Below are positions 23,503 through 33,831 of a stretch of DNA of 64,000 bases, in pieces. The notes under the pieces are model-generated. The model was not told where the DNA came from and did not search any database. It saw only the letters and a program-made list of their open reading frames with translations. The number at the start of each line of letters is the position of its first letter. Position 1 is the first letter of the stretch. The stretch is from Tenodera sinensis (Eukaryota > Arthropoda > Insecta > Mantodea > Mantidae), in contig CM060964.1 in NCBI GenBank assembly GCA_030765045.1, positions 149,164,705 through 149,228,704 on the forward strand. Reading direction: 5' to 3'. The position numbers and the translations under genes are program-made.

Positions 23503-24047
23503 AAATAATCCAGTGGAATGTTAATTGGTCCGGGCACGTGCTCCGGACATGCAGCACTTAGTCTTTCAACGAACTCCATCAATGGTCTGTCTACAAGAAA
23601 CCCATTTGAAGTCTAATCACGCGTTACATCTACGTGGTTTTTCGGCACTCTTGTGCCACATAACATCTCTGCCAAAAGCATCCCGCTTAACACTCCATTG
23701 CAAGCTGTAGCAGTGCGCGTCCAGTTGCAGGACCTGAGCCTGTCTATTTGTAATGTCTATCTGCCACCGGTCAGTGTGGTACAACAAAAGAATCTTCCGG
23801 CTCTTTTGTCACAGATTCCGGCACCACTCCTCTTTCTGGGCGATCTGAATTCCAAAAATACATTTTGGGACTCCGACACTGACGATGCCCTTGGGCGCCT
23901 TATAGCATACGTTTGCGATATGTACCGGCTTCCTTTTGTTAAACACTGGTGCCCTACCTTTCTATCTTCTGCCTACAGTACACACTCCGCCCTAGACGTT
24001 TCTTTTGGCAGCCCGTCCTTGGTACCTCTTGTTGATTGGTCGGTACT
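23503..24047 (+). pseudogene. A7 ORF2 endonuclease fragment
   Basis: Recognisable blocks are EIIQWNVN, MVCLQETHLKSNHALHLRGFS, NVYLPPVSVV and LGDLNSKNTFWDSDTDDA, up to VDWSVLF. A deletion removes the segment after LRGFSA. No start codon remains. Confidence 0.7.
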
Positions 24048-24540
24048 TTTTTATTCATTCTCTGTTCCGTCTATCTGCCTCCTTCCCCGTCGGTCTGGGT
24101 GGTTCAGTTGGTTAGACGCTGGCCTACTGATCCCAAGGTCGCGGGTTCAAACCCGGCTCAGGCCGATGGTTTTTAATTGTGCTTAAAAACGACCGCTCCA
24201 TGTCAGTAGATTTACTCGCATGTAAAAGAACTCCTGCGGGACGAAATTCCGGCACACCGGCGACGCTGACGTGATCATGGCCATTGACAGCGTCGTTAAA
24301 GAACAAAATAATTAATTAATTAATTAATTAATTAATTATCCTTCTTCCCCCTTTGCTATTGCGGACCTGCCCAACCTCGTTTCCCTGCTCCCAGCGCCCT
24401 ACCTGTTGCCGGGAGATTTTAATGCCCATCACCCTCTTTCGGGATCGCCTCGGGCTTCCATAAGGGGGACGTACCTTGCTGAGTTTTTCGTTCGCAACAA
24501 TCTTCATTTTTTGAACACTGGTTAACCGACTTTTGTTTCT
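24048..24540 (+). pseudogene. Endonuclease fragment of another non-LTR element, split by a SINE
   Basis: Before the SINE the frame gives a VYLPPS block (near 24068). After it comes LPGDFNAHHPLSGSPRAS (near 24410) and LHFLNTG near 24505, the order found in Jockey-type endonucleases (cSVYLPPS, GDFNaHH..wGS, LnTG). Removing the 250-bp SINE rejoins the fragment. A9 begins at 24541. Confidence 0.65.
24089..24339 (+). mobile_element. SINE 2, tRNA-derived, with AATT tail
   Basis: The head has box A-like tgggtggttcagttgg and box B-like ggttcaaaccc (near 24145) in tRNA spacing. The body (ctcctgcgggacgaaattccggc) ends in gcgtcgttaaagaac and a (taat)n tail at about 24309-24338. Flanks ccttcccc (24081-24088) and ccttcttcccc (24340-24350) look like an imperfect target-site duplication. 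It does not pair as a functional tRNA. Confidence 0.8.
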
Positions 24541-26288
24541 CTACTACGGTAGGTTCGTGTTTGGCGCACTTGGGGCCCCGAGCCGCTCACCCTCATTTCA
24601 CCCCTTCCATGTTCATTAATTGTTGCCACGTGTAGCTGGTTTGACCGCTACACTACATCATCCTCTTCCTCTTCTAGGTTTATTATAAGTATTAGTTTGT
24701 AAGGTCTTAGGTTTATAGCTACTGTCTCACCAGCAGGGATCTTTCCTATCTCCGTGGTCCTGTCCCACGGTTTTCAGCGCGGCCCCCGACTTGTGTGCTC
24801 TTCGGAGGTCTCAGGGGCGAAGGTTTGGCGGGCCATTCTCACTGCCCCGATGTGTAGCCTTAGGTGCGGAGCCTGTCCACACGTCATGTACACACACGTA
24901 GCTCCCTAAGGGCACGACCTGTGTTAATACCCCGATGACCGTGTGTCGTCGGGATAGGATCACTGGTCACAGGTGTTACAACTGACGCAACCCCGGTTTA
25001 ATCAAACCGAAGTCCGCTGAATCCACGCTGCCTCAACGGAGTCAGAGGCAGGGAGTCACAGGCGGTTATTCGTGTGGGGAGGGAATAATGCGCGTGATGA
25101 ACGGTTTACCCATGTGGACAAGCAGTGGAAATCGTAGGCTAGTCTCTCTGAAGTACGCCTTGATATCAGTAATGAAGGGGTCTCCATGGCGGCACAGAGT
25201 GTAGAGATTTTGGTGTCTTTTAACCTTTAACCCCCAATGGCAGGCTGACGCCGACGGTTCCGCATGGGGGTCCAATTAATAACGCATTTGCGCAAAACCC
25301 CTTTCACTGACCCATTTCTAGTTACCTTGGCATACAACGGTAAAACGATTAAGGACCTGAAACCTTTCTACACTAAGCGCGAAGTGGACAGGAAATGTGG
25401 ACCCGTAAAAATGCGAGCAGACTACGCAACGGCATGCTACTTATAGATACCAATAATGCAAAACAAAGCCAGAAAGTTCTAAAGCTAGTTTGTTTGGGTC
25501 CTACCCTATCCGGAAAGCCCCCCTCAAAACTATCGACACGCATGGGAGTAATCACCACCTCTAGCCTCGACGATCTCACCAATGAGGATATAGTTAGCTG
25601 GCTGTCTGATCAGCGAGTCTGTCAAGCGTATCGGCTCACGCGCAAGCAGGATAGCAAGAGGTAGCATTGCGGACAGTGTTTCTCACGTTCAAGGGCACTG
25701 CCTTGCTGGAATATATCTTTTGCGGTTATGAACGTGCCGCTGTCCGGCAGTATTTTCCGTACCCTATGCGCTGCTTCACGTATCAGAATTTTGGATATAC
25801 CAAAACATCATGTAGCAATCCTGATGTCTGTCAGCGTTGTGGCTTACCGGCACATGAGGGCACGGCGCGTACCCGTGACCCGCACTGTATTAACTGTGGA
25901 GGGAGCCATCCATCCAGCTGTCGACAGTGGGCGAAGTTTCTGGATGACAAGAGTATTCAGGAACTGCGTGTGCAAGAACACCTTACCTTTCCAGAAGCGT
26001 ATCGCCGCTTTGAGCAGCTCAAACCCACGATCACCTTGGACTATGTCTCTGCTGCCCGACGCGCTGCTGTGAACACTGTTGCCATACAGCACGTTGCTGT
26101 TGCAGACGCCTGTACACAGGGCCACCCACCGGCAAGTACCCCTCCGCTGAATCGTTCCCCACCTGCATCGGAACTACATCCTCAGCCGTGCTGACAAAAG
26201 CTCCTAAGGCGTCCACAAGCCGTAACCAGCCTGTTGATAGAAACCGTTCCAGACCTATGGTTCGCGCCAGCAGTCACTCCTCCTCTTT
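24541..26288 (+). mobile_element. A9: family A 5'UTR and ORF1, 3'-truncated
   Basis: It starts at ctactacggtagg, inside the leader at almost the same place as A13. The 5'UTR runs to 25263 and ORF1 to about 26288, where it stops within the Ser-rich tail and unrelated sequence begins. The cccgacgg hairpin has changed to cccgatga..tcgtcggg near 24931. Confidence 0.75.
25264..26288 (+). pseudogene. A9 ORF1 remnant
   Basis: Starts MGVQLI like A8 and A11. Blocks include TDPFLVTLAYNGKTIKDLKP, KREVDRKCGPVK (frameshift near 25408), LDDLTNEDIVSWLSDQRVCQAYRLTRKQD near 25570 and a TAG near 25661. Then comes RTVFLTFKGTALLEYIFCGYERAAVRQY. Its first knuckle is spoiled (CFTYQNFGYTKTSC), followed by CQRCGLPAHEGTAR. 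Several breaks; the C-terminus is missing. Confidence 0.75.
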
Positions 26289-27900
26289 GCGGAGAAACCG
26301 GACATGAGAAAAGGGATTGCTCCAAGAAAGATCAACCAGCTACTCTGTACGAATCGTGGAAAACGTTGTGCGGGCAAACAAGACTGTCAGACGTATAAAA
26401 TGATGTGAGATAAGAGTTATTTCCCGTACCGATTATGACTGAATTTATCACAATAGCTAAGCATCCAAAATTGATTAAACGAAATACTCCCAGTAGACTC
26501 AGGAGAAATCTATGAAGAGTAATTGAGCATAAAAAGAAATTACAATTATTAAAACAAATTATTAAATATACCGAAACTGATATTTGTATTCAAACAGTAC
26601 AAGCTGTAGTTGAAGATGTTAAGGAGCCAGAAAATATAAAACCCGTATTACCACCGAAAACTAAAATCCATAAGATACATAAGGAAATGGGAATAAAAAG
26701 ACGAATTATGGTAAATTATGATGCAATTTTGGACGATAATTCAACAGAAGAGGACAATTATTCAGAAAATGAAGCATGCAGTATCTTTTTTTTTGGGGGG
26801 GGGGCAAAGGGGTAAGGGAAGTGCGAGAGAAGAATTTAATAGATAAAGAAAGTGAAGAAAATCCTTTAAAAATTGAAACCAAAACGCGTAGCACATTTTT
26901 GGCTAGATTATGGAAAAAGAAGAGGAATAATGAAATGAAATTAAAATCAGCATCATTAGATATGTTTAATAGTGACACTGATATTGCAACAAGTAATTTA
27001 GAAATTAATGACACGTTGAAAAGCCAGGAAATGTGTTTCAATGAACTTAGCCAAGAATGCACTACTCAGGCACCGGCTGTCGTCAAGAATGCTGACACAT
27101 TAGAAACGACACACGCCAAACGAATTTATTGATATAAAGCTTAAATTGAGCCGACTCGAAGAAAATGCGACTTTGGCTGCCGCTTTGCGACATGTAATCA
27201 AAAGTCTACATGAGAATGGCCAAAGCATAGTTTTCCCGGTGCCTGATGCAATAGATCATTAAATGATCTATTAGAATTCAAAACTCAAAATTTACCTACA
27301 GCTCCAGAGCAGCTGTTAGACTTACTTAATACTGCGTACAATAGAAGAGAGGAAAACCTGGACCTAAATGAAGTGTATAAACATTTTGTGCTCTGTTATG
27401 GTAGAATAGTTATTGATAGCAGTCAGAGGTGGCCCAACTCTTATGTACACTTCCGAGACGACGGTGTTGCTTATTCCAAAAGTTTAACTAAAAACGAAGA
27501 AGCAATTAGACGTATTTTCCCAAATTTAGCTACACATCCACCAAACACTTTATTTAAAAATAAAGCATGCTCTCTAAAAACCAATACCTACAAACCAAAG
27601 CCTAATCATAACTCCTTTAACTTTCTAGGATCACTTTTGAAAAATACCCACGTAAAGTAAACCACTCCGAAAAGTAATATGAATAATAATGTGAATATAA
27701 AAACCTTGAAAACTGAACGTTTTAATGTAAACAATAAAATATGGGGGCCGTAAGTACCAGAAATCTCAGAGTTATTAGAGTTCATAAATTATCTCGTGAA
27801 ATAACGGAACAAGAATTTCAAACTGGCACAAAACGCCACAATTTTGCCAATAGAGGGTATATATTACTAAAACTTAAAAATAGCAGATTACATAGAATGT
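26289..27900 (+). pseudogene. Unidentified coding remnant upstream of the R1-like ORF2
   Basis: It begins with half a zinc knuckle, CGETGHEKRDC (C-x4-H-x4-C; the first Cys pair is cut by the A9 junction). Lys/Glu-rich stretches with stops follow, including RLEENATLAAALRHVIKSLH near 27150. An open frame at 27319-27657 reads LLNTAYNRREENLDLNEVYK, then HFVLCYGRIVID and RWPNSYVHFRDDGVAYSKSL. I do not recognise this protein. Its position directly before an R1-clade ORF2 suggests the element's ORF1 (inference). Confidence 0.4.
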
Positions 27901-30900
27901 AATTAATTAAGAATAGCACAAATTAATACCCAAAGGAGTAGACATGTGATGTGCGAATTGAAAAAGACTGCAGAGGAATTAAAACTTGATGTTTTATGTA
28001 TACAGGAAGCGTATTCTAGTAATGGCAAGCTAGCGCACATCCCAGTTAAAGATAGAGTTATTAGCTCTGGAAACAACCCCATGGCACCAGTAGTTATTTA
28101 TAACCCTCACTTACAAGTTATGGATATAGCTCATCTCGGAAACTCGCACACCAACTGCATACAAATTACACATACTTCAGGAAGATTTGTTTTGATAAAC
28201 CAGTATTATCAATATTCCCATGACATAGAGCCGTATTTGGACCAAACCAGAATTATATTTAGACTGTATGCTACTTCAGAATTAATATTTACATTTGATG
28301 CAAGTGCAAAATCCGATTGGTGGCATAGCAATATTAAAGACGATAAACGGGAGAAATTAGAAGAGTTAATAACTGAATTAAATTAATTGTTCAAAATCAA
28401 GCTAATAATCCACCAACTTTTGAAAATAGAGATGGCGCACCGCTAATATTGATTTGACTTTGTGCAATTATCGAGCAGATCAAAAACTGAAAAATTGGGC
28501 GGTTGGTCAAGATTTATCTTCCAGTGATCACCGTCTAATATACTTTAATTATTACACCATAAATTCACATACAGAGGCCATGAAAAGTGAAAGGATTATT
28601 AACTACAAAGTTTCTAACTGGGATCAACTAAGGGATGAATTTAATAAAATTAACTTCAATTACGACGGCAAATTGGTGGATAAAGATGCATTGAAACTGA
28701 CGAAAGAAATTCAATCAATAATCAAGAACGCTATACCAACAGTTAGGGCTAAAAAAATTTATGACAAAGTGTGGACAGAGGGCGTTACCGAAAGCTAGAC
28801 AGAAAATGAGAAGGACGCGACAGATTTATCAGAAGACAAACATAGCACTCTATAGGGAACGTAACTTGGCTATCTACAGGGAAGCAAGGACCAAGTATAA
28901 ATAACTTTTGAATAAAACTATGCGGAATTCTTGGCAAAAATTCGTGGAAACAGCGCTAGAATTAAATATATGGGGAACACCTTATAAAATAATAATGGAT
29001 AAAATTAAGAAACCGGACATGTTAACAACACTTAAAAGGTTAGCTGAGAAATGACCAAAGATTGGCTAACTTCAGTAAACGTACTTTTAGGCAAATTACT
29101 ACCGCAGGATAACAGAAATGATGACAACGATACTAACATAAACAAAAGATACAACCATATCAAAATTTCGGAGTAGTTTATCCGTTCGACACCACCGAAA
29201 TCAATTAATGCTTAGAAACCTCAAAAAGAAAAAAGCTGCCGGCTCAGATGGAATAAATAATGAAGTATTGACCTGTATAGAACGTGATCTTACACCAATA
29301 TTGTACAAATTATTTAATGACTGTCTATGGCAAGAACGCTACCCTTACTGTTGGAAAGAAGCAAGATTAATTACACTTAAAAAAGGTGCAGATAAGAACC
29401 TCATGGATCCAAAGTCATATAGGCCAATCTGTCTACTGAATACTCTTGGGAAGGTTTTGGAAGAATTAATGCGTAAAAGATTAAAAGAATTTCGCTTAAT
29501 GATTGGACTTAACAATAAGAAATATGGCTTTAGGAAAGGCTGCTCCACTGAAGATGCTATCAATAAATTAATGACCGACAAAAGCTTCAACCTCTAAGTA
29601 TGTAAGTGGAATCCTAGTTGATATTTCTGGGGCGTTCGATAACCTTGGTGGCCGGCACTCTTTGAAAGATTGCAACTTAAAGGAGTTCCCAAATCTTTGT
29701 AGGTATTTGATTTTATTGGGTTATTGTAAAGACCGGAGAGTGATTATTAAAGGTGCCAGTAGCAATGTAATTTGACACATTACCAAGGGATGCCCCCAGG
29801 GTTCGATTCTCGAACCAACCATTTGGGACATCTTATTGGAGACCTTATTAGATGAACTGTCAAGTAATAATAATGTAATGGAGATTATTGCATATGCCAA
29901 TGATATATTATTTTTAAGCGAAGGCAACAATAGAAATCAAATTGAGGAAAGGGCAAGGGCGAGGAATTTAACTACAACATTAAGCGGCTGGTGTAGTGCA
30001 ACCAAACTACAAGTGGCCCCGGCCAAGTCAGGAAACTTTTAAAGAATCCTACAATTAAATACAATAATCAAAATGTTAGAAGACAAAGGGAAGCAAAATA
30101 TTTAGGCATACTTTTAGATGGTAAATTACTTTTTAGAAGCCATACTTAGTATGTTAGGACAAAGGCAGAGAAAGTGATGATGAAATTAAACAGAATAGTG
30201 CAGTTTGAATATAGCATACCGTTTAATGCAATAACATCGTATCACACCAGTATTTTTGCACAATAACGTATGGCGAAAGTGTATGGGCGTTTAGGATGTG
30301 GAGCGTTCAACTTAAAACCTTACTAAGAAGAACTCAACATAACATATTACTAAGGTATACAGGAGCTGTCAACACTACACCGACACTAGCACTATCAGTA
30401 TTCATGGGCTTTTGGCCGATCGATTACACCATCAAGTTAAGAGGGGTATTTTTCTGGCATAAAAAGGAGATCTAAGGAGTGTTCAAGATCTACTGGGAAG
30501 AAATTGTGAAAATATAAGAGAAATAAAATTTAATTTACCTCTACGTTTTCAAGAGGAATGGGTTAGTACTACCGCGGGAAGGAGAACTTATCACCTTTTT
30601 AATACTATTAAAGAAAGATTAAAACTGAAGCATGTGCAACCCACTGGAGGTTTATTACATTAGTTCACTAGGCATGGACCATATAAGACATATTGGCTAT
30701 AAATACAAAGGACTGATAACGATATTTATGACAGATGCAATGTACAGGACACACCTGAGCATGCTCTATTTGAATGTGTTAAGTACAGGGAGAAACAAGA
30801 GAAGAGAGACGGTACTGAGTGGCAATTATATTTATAACATTATTAGGAATAAGGATTTATACGAGCATCTTCTCAAGCTGGCGAACAAAATATGTAAGAC

Positions 30901-30955
30901 TGCATGGATGAAGGAACGTTACCAGCTAGGCAACAACCACATAATGTTAATGTAG
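27901..30955 (+). pseudogene. R1-clade non-LTR ORF2 (endonuclease, RT, C-terminal Zn motif)
   Basis: The endonuclease shows QINTQRS, LDVLCIQEAY, FDASAKSDWWHS and SSDHRLI, the R1-group pattern. RT: KKKAAGSDGINNEVL near 29220, SYRPICLLNTLGKVLEE near 29418, GCPQGSI near 29789, and the catalytic box YANDILFL (29893) in place of YADD. The first catalytic Asp is thus Asn. There is no RNase H. The C-terminal VQDTPEHALFECVKY near 30735 is the R1-type Cys/His end. Stops and frame changes occur throughout (for example TAA 28384, TAG 28796, TAA 29595). Confidence 0.8.
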
Positions 30956-30999
30956 TTATAGAACCAACATCTCATCAGGTACAAGAGGAAAGAATAGTA

Positions 31000-31790
31000 G
31001 CGCCAGATGAGGAGGTTAATTATAATAGAAATGGAGTAGAAACCGGAGGGGGAGAGAGGAGACGGATCGAGATGGAGAAGGTCAGCATGGCTAGGAGGGG
31101 AGACGGGTAGAGATGGAGGAGAAATCAGCAGGGAGAGGTGAGGATATGGATGGAAATGAAGGAGAAGTCAGCAGGGATAGGAGGCGAGACGGGTAGAGAT
31201 GGAGGAGAAATCAGCAGGGAGAGGTGAGGATATGGATGGATATGAAGCAGTAGTCAGCAGGGATAGGAGGGGAGACGGTTAGAGATGGAGTAGAAATCAG
31301 CAGGGAGAGGTGAGGATATGGATGGACATGAAGGAGAGATCAGCAGAGCTAGGAGGGGAGACGGGTAGAGATGGAGGAGAAATCAGCAGGGAGAGGTGAG
31401 GAGAAGGATGGATATGAAGGAGAAGTCAGCAGGGATAGGAGGTGAGACGGGTAGAGATGCAGGAGAAATCAGCAAGCAGAGGTCAGGATAGGGATGGATA
31501 TGAAGGAGAAGTCAGCAGGGATAGGAGGGGAGACGAGATGGAGGAGTAATCAGCAGGGAGAGGAGAGGAGATCGATCGAGGTGGAGGAGAGATCAGCAGA
31601 GAGAGGAGAGGTGATGGATCTGGATGGAGGAGAGACCAGCAGGGAGAGGTGAGAGGATGGCTCGAGATGGAGGAGTAAACAGCACGGAGAGGAGATGGAT
31701 CGAGATGGAGGAGTCACCAGCAGGGAGAGGAGAGGAGATCGACCGAGATGGAGGAGAAGCCAGCAGGGAGAGGAGAGAATATGGATTAAT
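31000..31790 (+). repeat. Purine-rich minisatellite with 86-bp higher-order period
   Basis: The phrase agacgggtagagatgg recurs at 31101, 31187, 31273, 31359, 31445 and 31531, exactly 86 bp apart. Each 86-bp unit is two diverged ~43-bp halves built around gaggagaa.tcagcaggga. After 31550 the array loses the higher-order register and continues as ~43-bp units. Nearly all purine on this strand. Confidence 0.9.
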
Positions 31791-32213
31791 GAGGAGAGAT
31801 TAGCTGGAAGAGGAAGTATTAAGTGATAAATTATGTGACGGTGTAAGCGAAGTGAATATTAAGATGTAGGTAGTAATTTGGGAAGTGATTGAGTGAGAGG
31901 TTGAAATCCCAAATGGCGATAATACTTTGGGGATTGTTTGTTTTAATGTTATTAGTGATTTAAGGAGGGAAGAAAAGTAGCATGTAATTAGTTCGAATGG
32001 GGAAGTGAAGAAATATGAATTCGAAATAAAGGTTAGAGGTGTAAGGATATAAAGGTGATATTAGAGATATATTAAGTGCTAAATCTTGTGCTGGATACCG
32101 GTACAATTGGCCGACGGGCACTGGCAGTCTTTGGTGCTGGGTTAGATGTAGTGTTTATTAGTTTTAACCCGATAACGGTTATTTACTGGCTACCAGTAAA
32201 TTTGTTTAAATAG
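31791..32213. other. Spacer before the Gypsy-like LTR
   Basis: About 420 bp, AT-rich, no recognised gene. It ends in ...aaatag; the last four bases (atag, 32210-32213) are the proposed left target-site duplication of the LTR element that starts at 32214. Confidence 0.5.
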
Positions 32214-32658
32214 TGTGGCAGCAATTTTAGGTCACCACCTTAGTTCGCCATTTTTGTTGCGTTTAATTTTACTATATAATAATTTATGAATTGCTAGTTA
32301 AGAATTGGTGTTAAATTATATAGGTAAGGTAAAACAGCTCTCCGTTATATTTAGTATGCTATGGATAAACTGTATCGCTATGTCCGGATATTACAGATTC
32401 TGTGGTTCAAATAACTGATGAACTCAGATTGTTACAAACATTTTTCACCTAACAGATGACAACAGCTGGCAGGAGGGATAAATTGTAGGGAAGGAGGACA
32501 AAAATAGTCAAGGAATAGATGCAATTAAGGATCGAGAGCTTTTGTACCTTATTCAATTGAAGAAGGCCGGTTATTGTAAAGAAAGATAATTGATAAAATG
32601 TTATCGATGTAAATAAAAAAATGATTTATGCGAGAAAGTCACATCATTTTCAAGTGAC
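32214..32658 (+). repeat. Gypsy-like 5' LTR, left part
   Basis: It starts tgtggcagcaattttaggtc and matches 63088-63532 over its whole length with scattered differences and short indels. It is interrupted after ttttcaagtgac (32647-32658), which is repeated at 39459-39470 on the far side of A10. Confidence 0.75.
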
Positions 32659-33205
32659 TATATCTCAATTGCTCTCACGCGGATACCAGTTAGTGTTTAC
32701 ATGGATCCCAGGTCATACGGGCATTCCGGGTAATGAAGCTGCGGATGCGGCAGCTAAGTCTGCATGCCGTCTGCCGCAGTCTTCTACCGACACTATACCC
32801 TATAGGGATGCTCAGCGGTACTTCCGTCGCCAGCTTCTATCGGTTTGGCAGCAGTCTTGGGAAGCGTTGACTGGCACACAACTGCGGATAATTAAAGACA
32901 GCGTGGAGCCCTGGCTGACCTCCTACAGGGATTCCAGGCGGGCTGAAGTTATCCTTACCCACCTGAGGATAGGTCACACACGAGCCACTCACGGCCATCT
33001 TCTGCGTGGTGACCCGGCACCTGTCTGTCCGACATGCGATGTTCGCCTCACCGTCCCACACGTGCTCTTGGATTGTCCAAGACACGCTCGTGCGCGCCAG
33101 TCAGTTGGTCTGGGATCTACAGTAGCCTCAATTTTGGGTGACAACCCAGTGTCTATGGCCAAAACTCTGCGGTTCATTGCCCAGATTGGATTTGCTACGC
33201 AAGTG
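32659..33205 (+). mobile_element. A10 (left part): 5'-truncated family A, C-terminal ORF2
   Basis: The copy starts within RNase H. Removing the Bel/Pao element rejoins its last codon, stop and 3'UTR (39138 onward). The 12-bp duplication ttttcaagtgac flanks A10 as a whole (32647-32658 and 39459-39470). Confidence 0.9.
32662..33205 (+). pseudogene. A10 ORF2 C-terminal fragment (RNase H end and CCHC)
   Basis: An open frame encodes the closing RNase H block (FTWIPGHTGIPGNEAADAAA, near 32695), the RIGHTRATHGHLLRGDP block and the C-terminal CPTCDVRLTVPHVLLDC (C-x2-C-x7-H-x4-C). It stops being A10 at aagtg (33201-33205), the target of the Bel/Pao element, so the reading frame now ends inside the LTR. 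Lacks endonuclease and RT. Confidence 0.85.
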
Positions 33206-33372
33206 TGTTGAGGACACAGAGTAACTGAGGACATCTACCGTCAGTGATTATAACCAAATAGTTGTTGTTGACGCCACCAGATGCGTTTTTGTTCTTGCTT
33301 TGTTTTTGTAAAAATAAAGAGAGTTTAAGTATGGAGACCTAGCTGTTTGTGTACGTTATTCATACTACGACA
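33206..33372 (+). repeat. Bel/Pao 5' LTR
   Basis: Runs from TGTTGAGGACACAG to TACTACGACA, so it begins TG and ends CA. An aaaataaa at about 33310 is a candidate polyadenylation signal. Confidence 0.95.
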
Positions 33373-33375
33373 TAC

Positions 33376-33388
33376 TGGTGCCGAAACC
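33376..33388 (+). other. Primer-binding site of the Bel/Pao element
   Basis: tggtgccgaaacc lies three bases after the 5' LTR. TGG at the start is the complement of a tRNA CCA end; tggtgccgaaacc is of the form seen in other Bel elements. The exact tRNA is not determined. Confidence 0.7.
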
Positions 33389-33831
33389 TAATTACTGTTC
33401 GAATCACGGATCACTACATCACGAAACGAAACATCTTGAAGATTTCAAGCAGAAAATACTAAGTTAAAGTGGCAGTGAAGTGCAGATTACTTGAAATAAG
33501 TCACGGAACCTCACAACGCCACACGACGACACCATTTCAACACAACGGATAAGTACAACATTCCATTGTATACGGGTTGATTTGCATAACGCAGCAGCAT
33601 GTTTGCAATAACACTTGCTACATTACTTTCATTGATTTGGTAGAATTGTGTATTATGTATGCTTGATAACCTCATCAGTTTCGAGTAGCCATTTTTTTTG
33701 CCATTGCCAACGCCATCTGGTTGCCTCTTGGAATAGCACAGAGCACAGCTGTTCTTTCAAGCTCGCCCCATCTCTCCAGCCATAAATCAAGACAAATCCA
33801 CTTAGCTAACAGACCTATTCTTATTCACATA

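Larger units (their letters stand above)
22331..24047 (+). mobile_element. A7 (right part): ORF1 and endonuclease region
   Basis: It resumes A7 after the duplicated ccttgcaaacccc (22331-22343). ORF1 continues to about 23485 and ORF2 begins near 23503. The copy is cut near 24047 (VDWSVLF), where an unrelated endonuclease fragment starts. There is no 3' end, so a later deletion or recombination removed the rest. Confidence 0.8.
26289..30960 (+). mobile_element. Degenerate R1-clade non-LTR retrotransposon
   Basis: It comprises the probable ORF1 remnant and ORF2 listed separately. The left end is fused to truncated A9 and the right end passes into a purine-rich minisatellite. No rRNA gene target sequence is visible at either end, although many R1-clade elements sit in 28S genes; this copy is elsewhere or is relocated debris. 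Its base composition is strongly AT-rich compared with family A. Confidence 0.7.

Noticed and set aside
24098..24170. Functional tRNA gene
   Set aside because: The tRNA-like head continues into a SINE body with AATT tail and flanking duplication.
31000..31110. Coding tail of the R1-clade ORF2 extending into the minisatellite
   Set aside because: The open frame at 30904-31110 becomes repeat-driven Arg/Glu/Gly after 31000, past the C-terminal Cys/His block.
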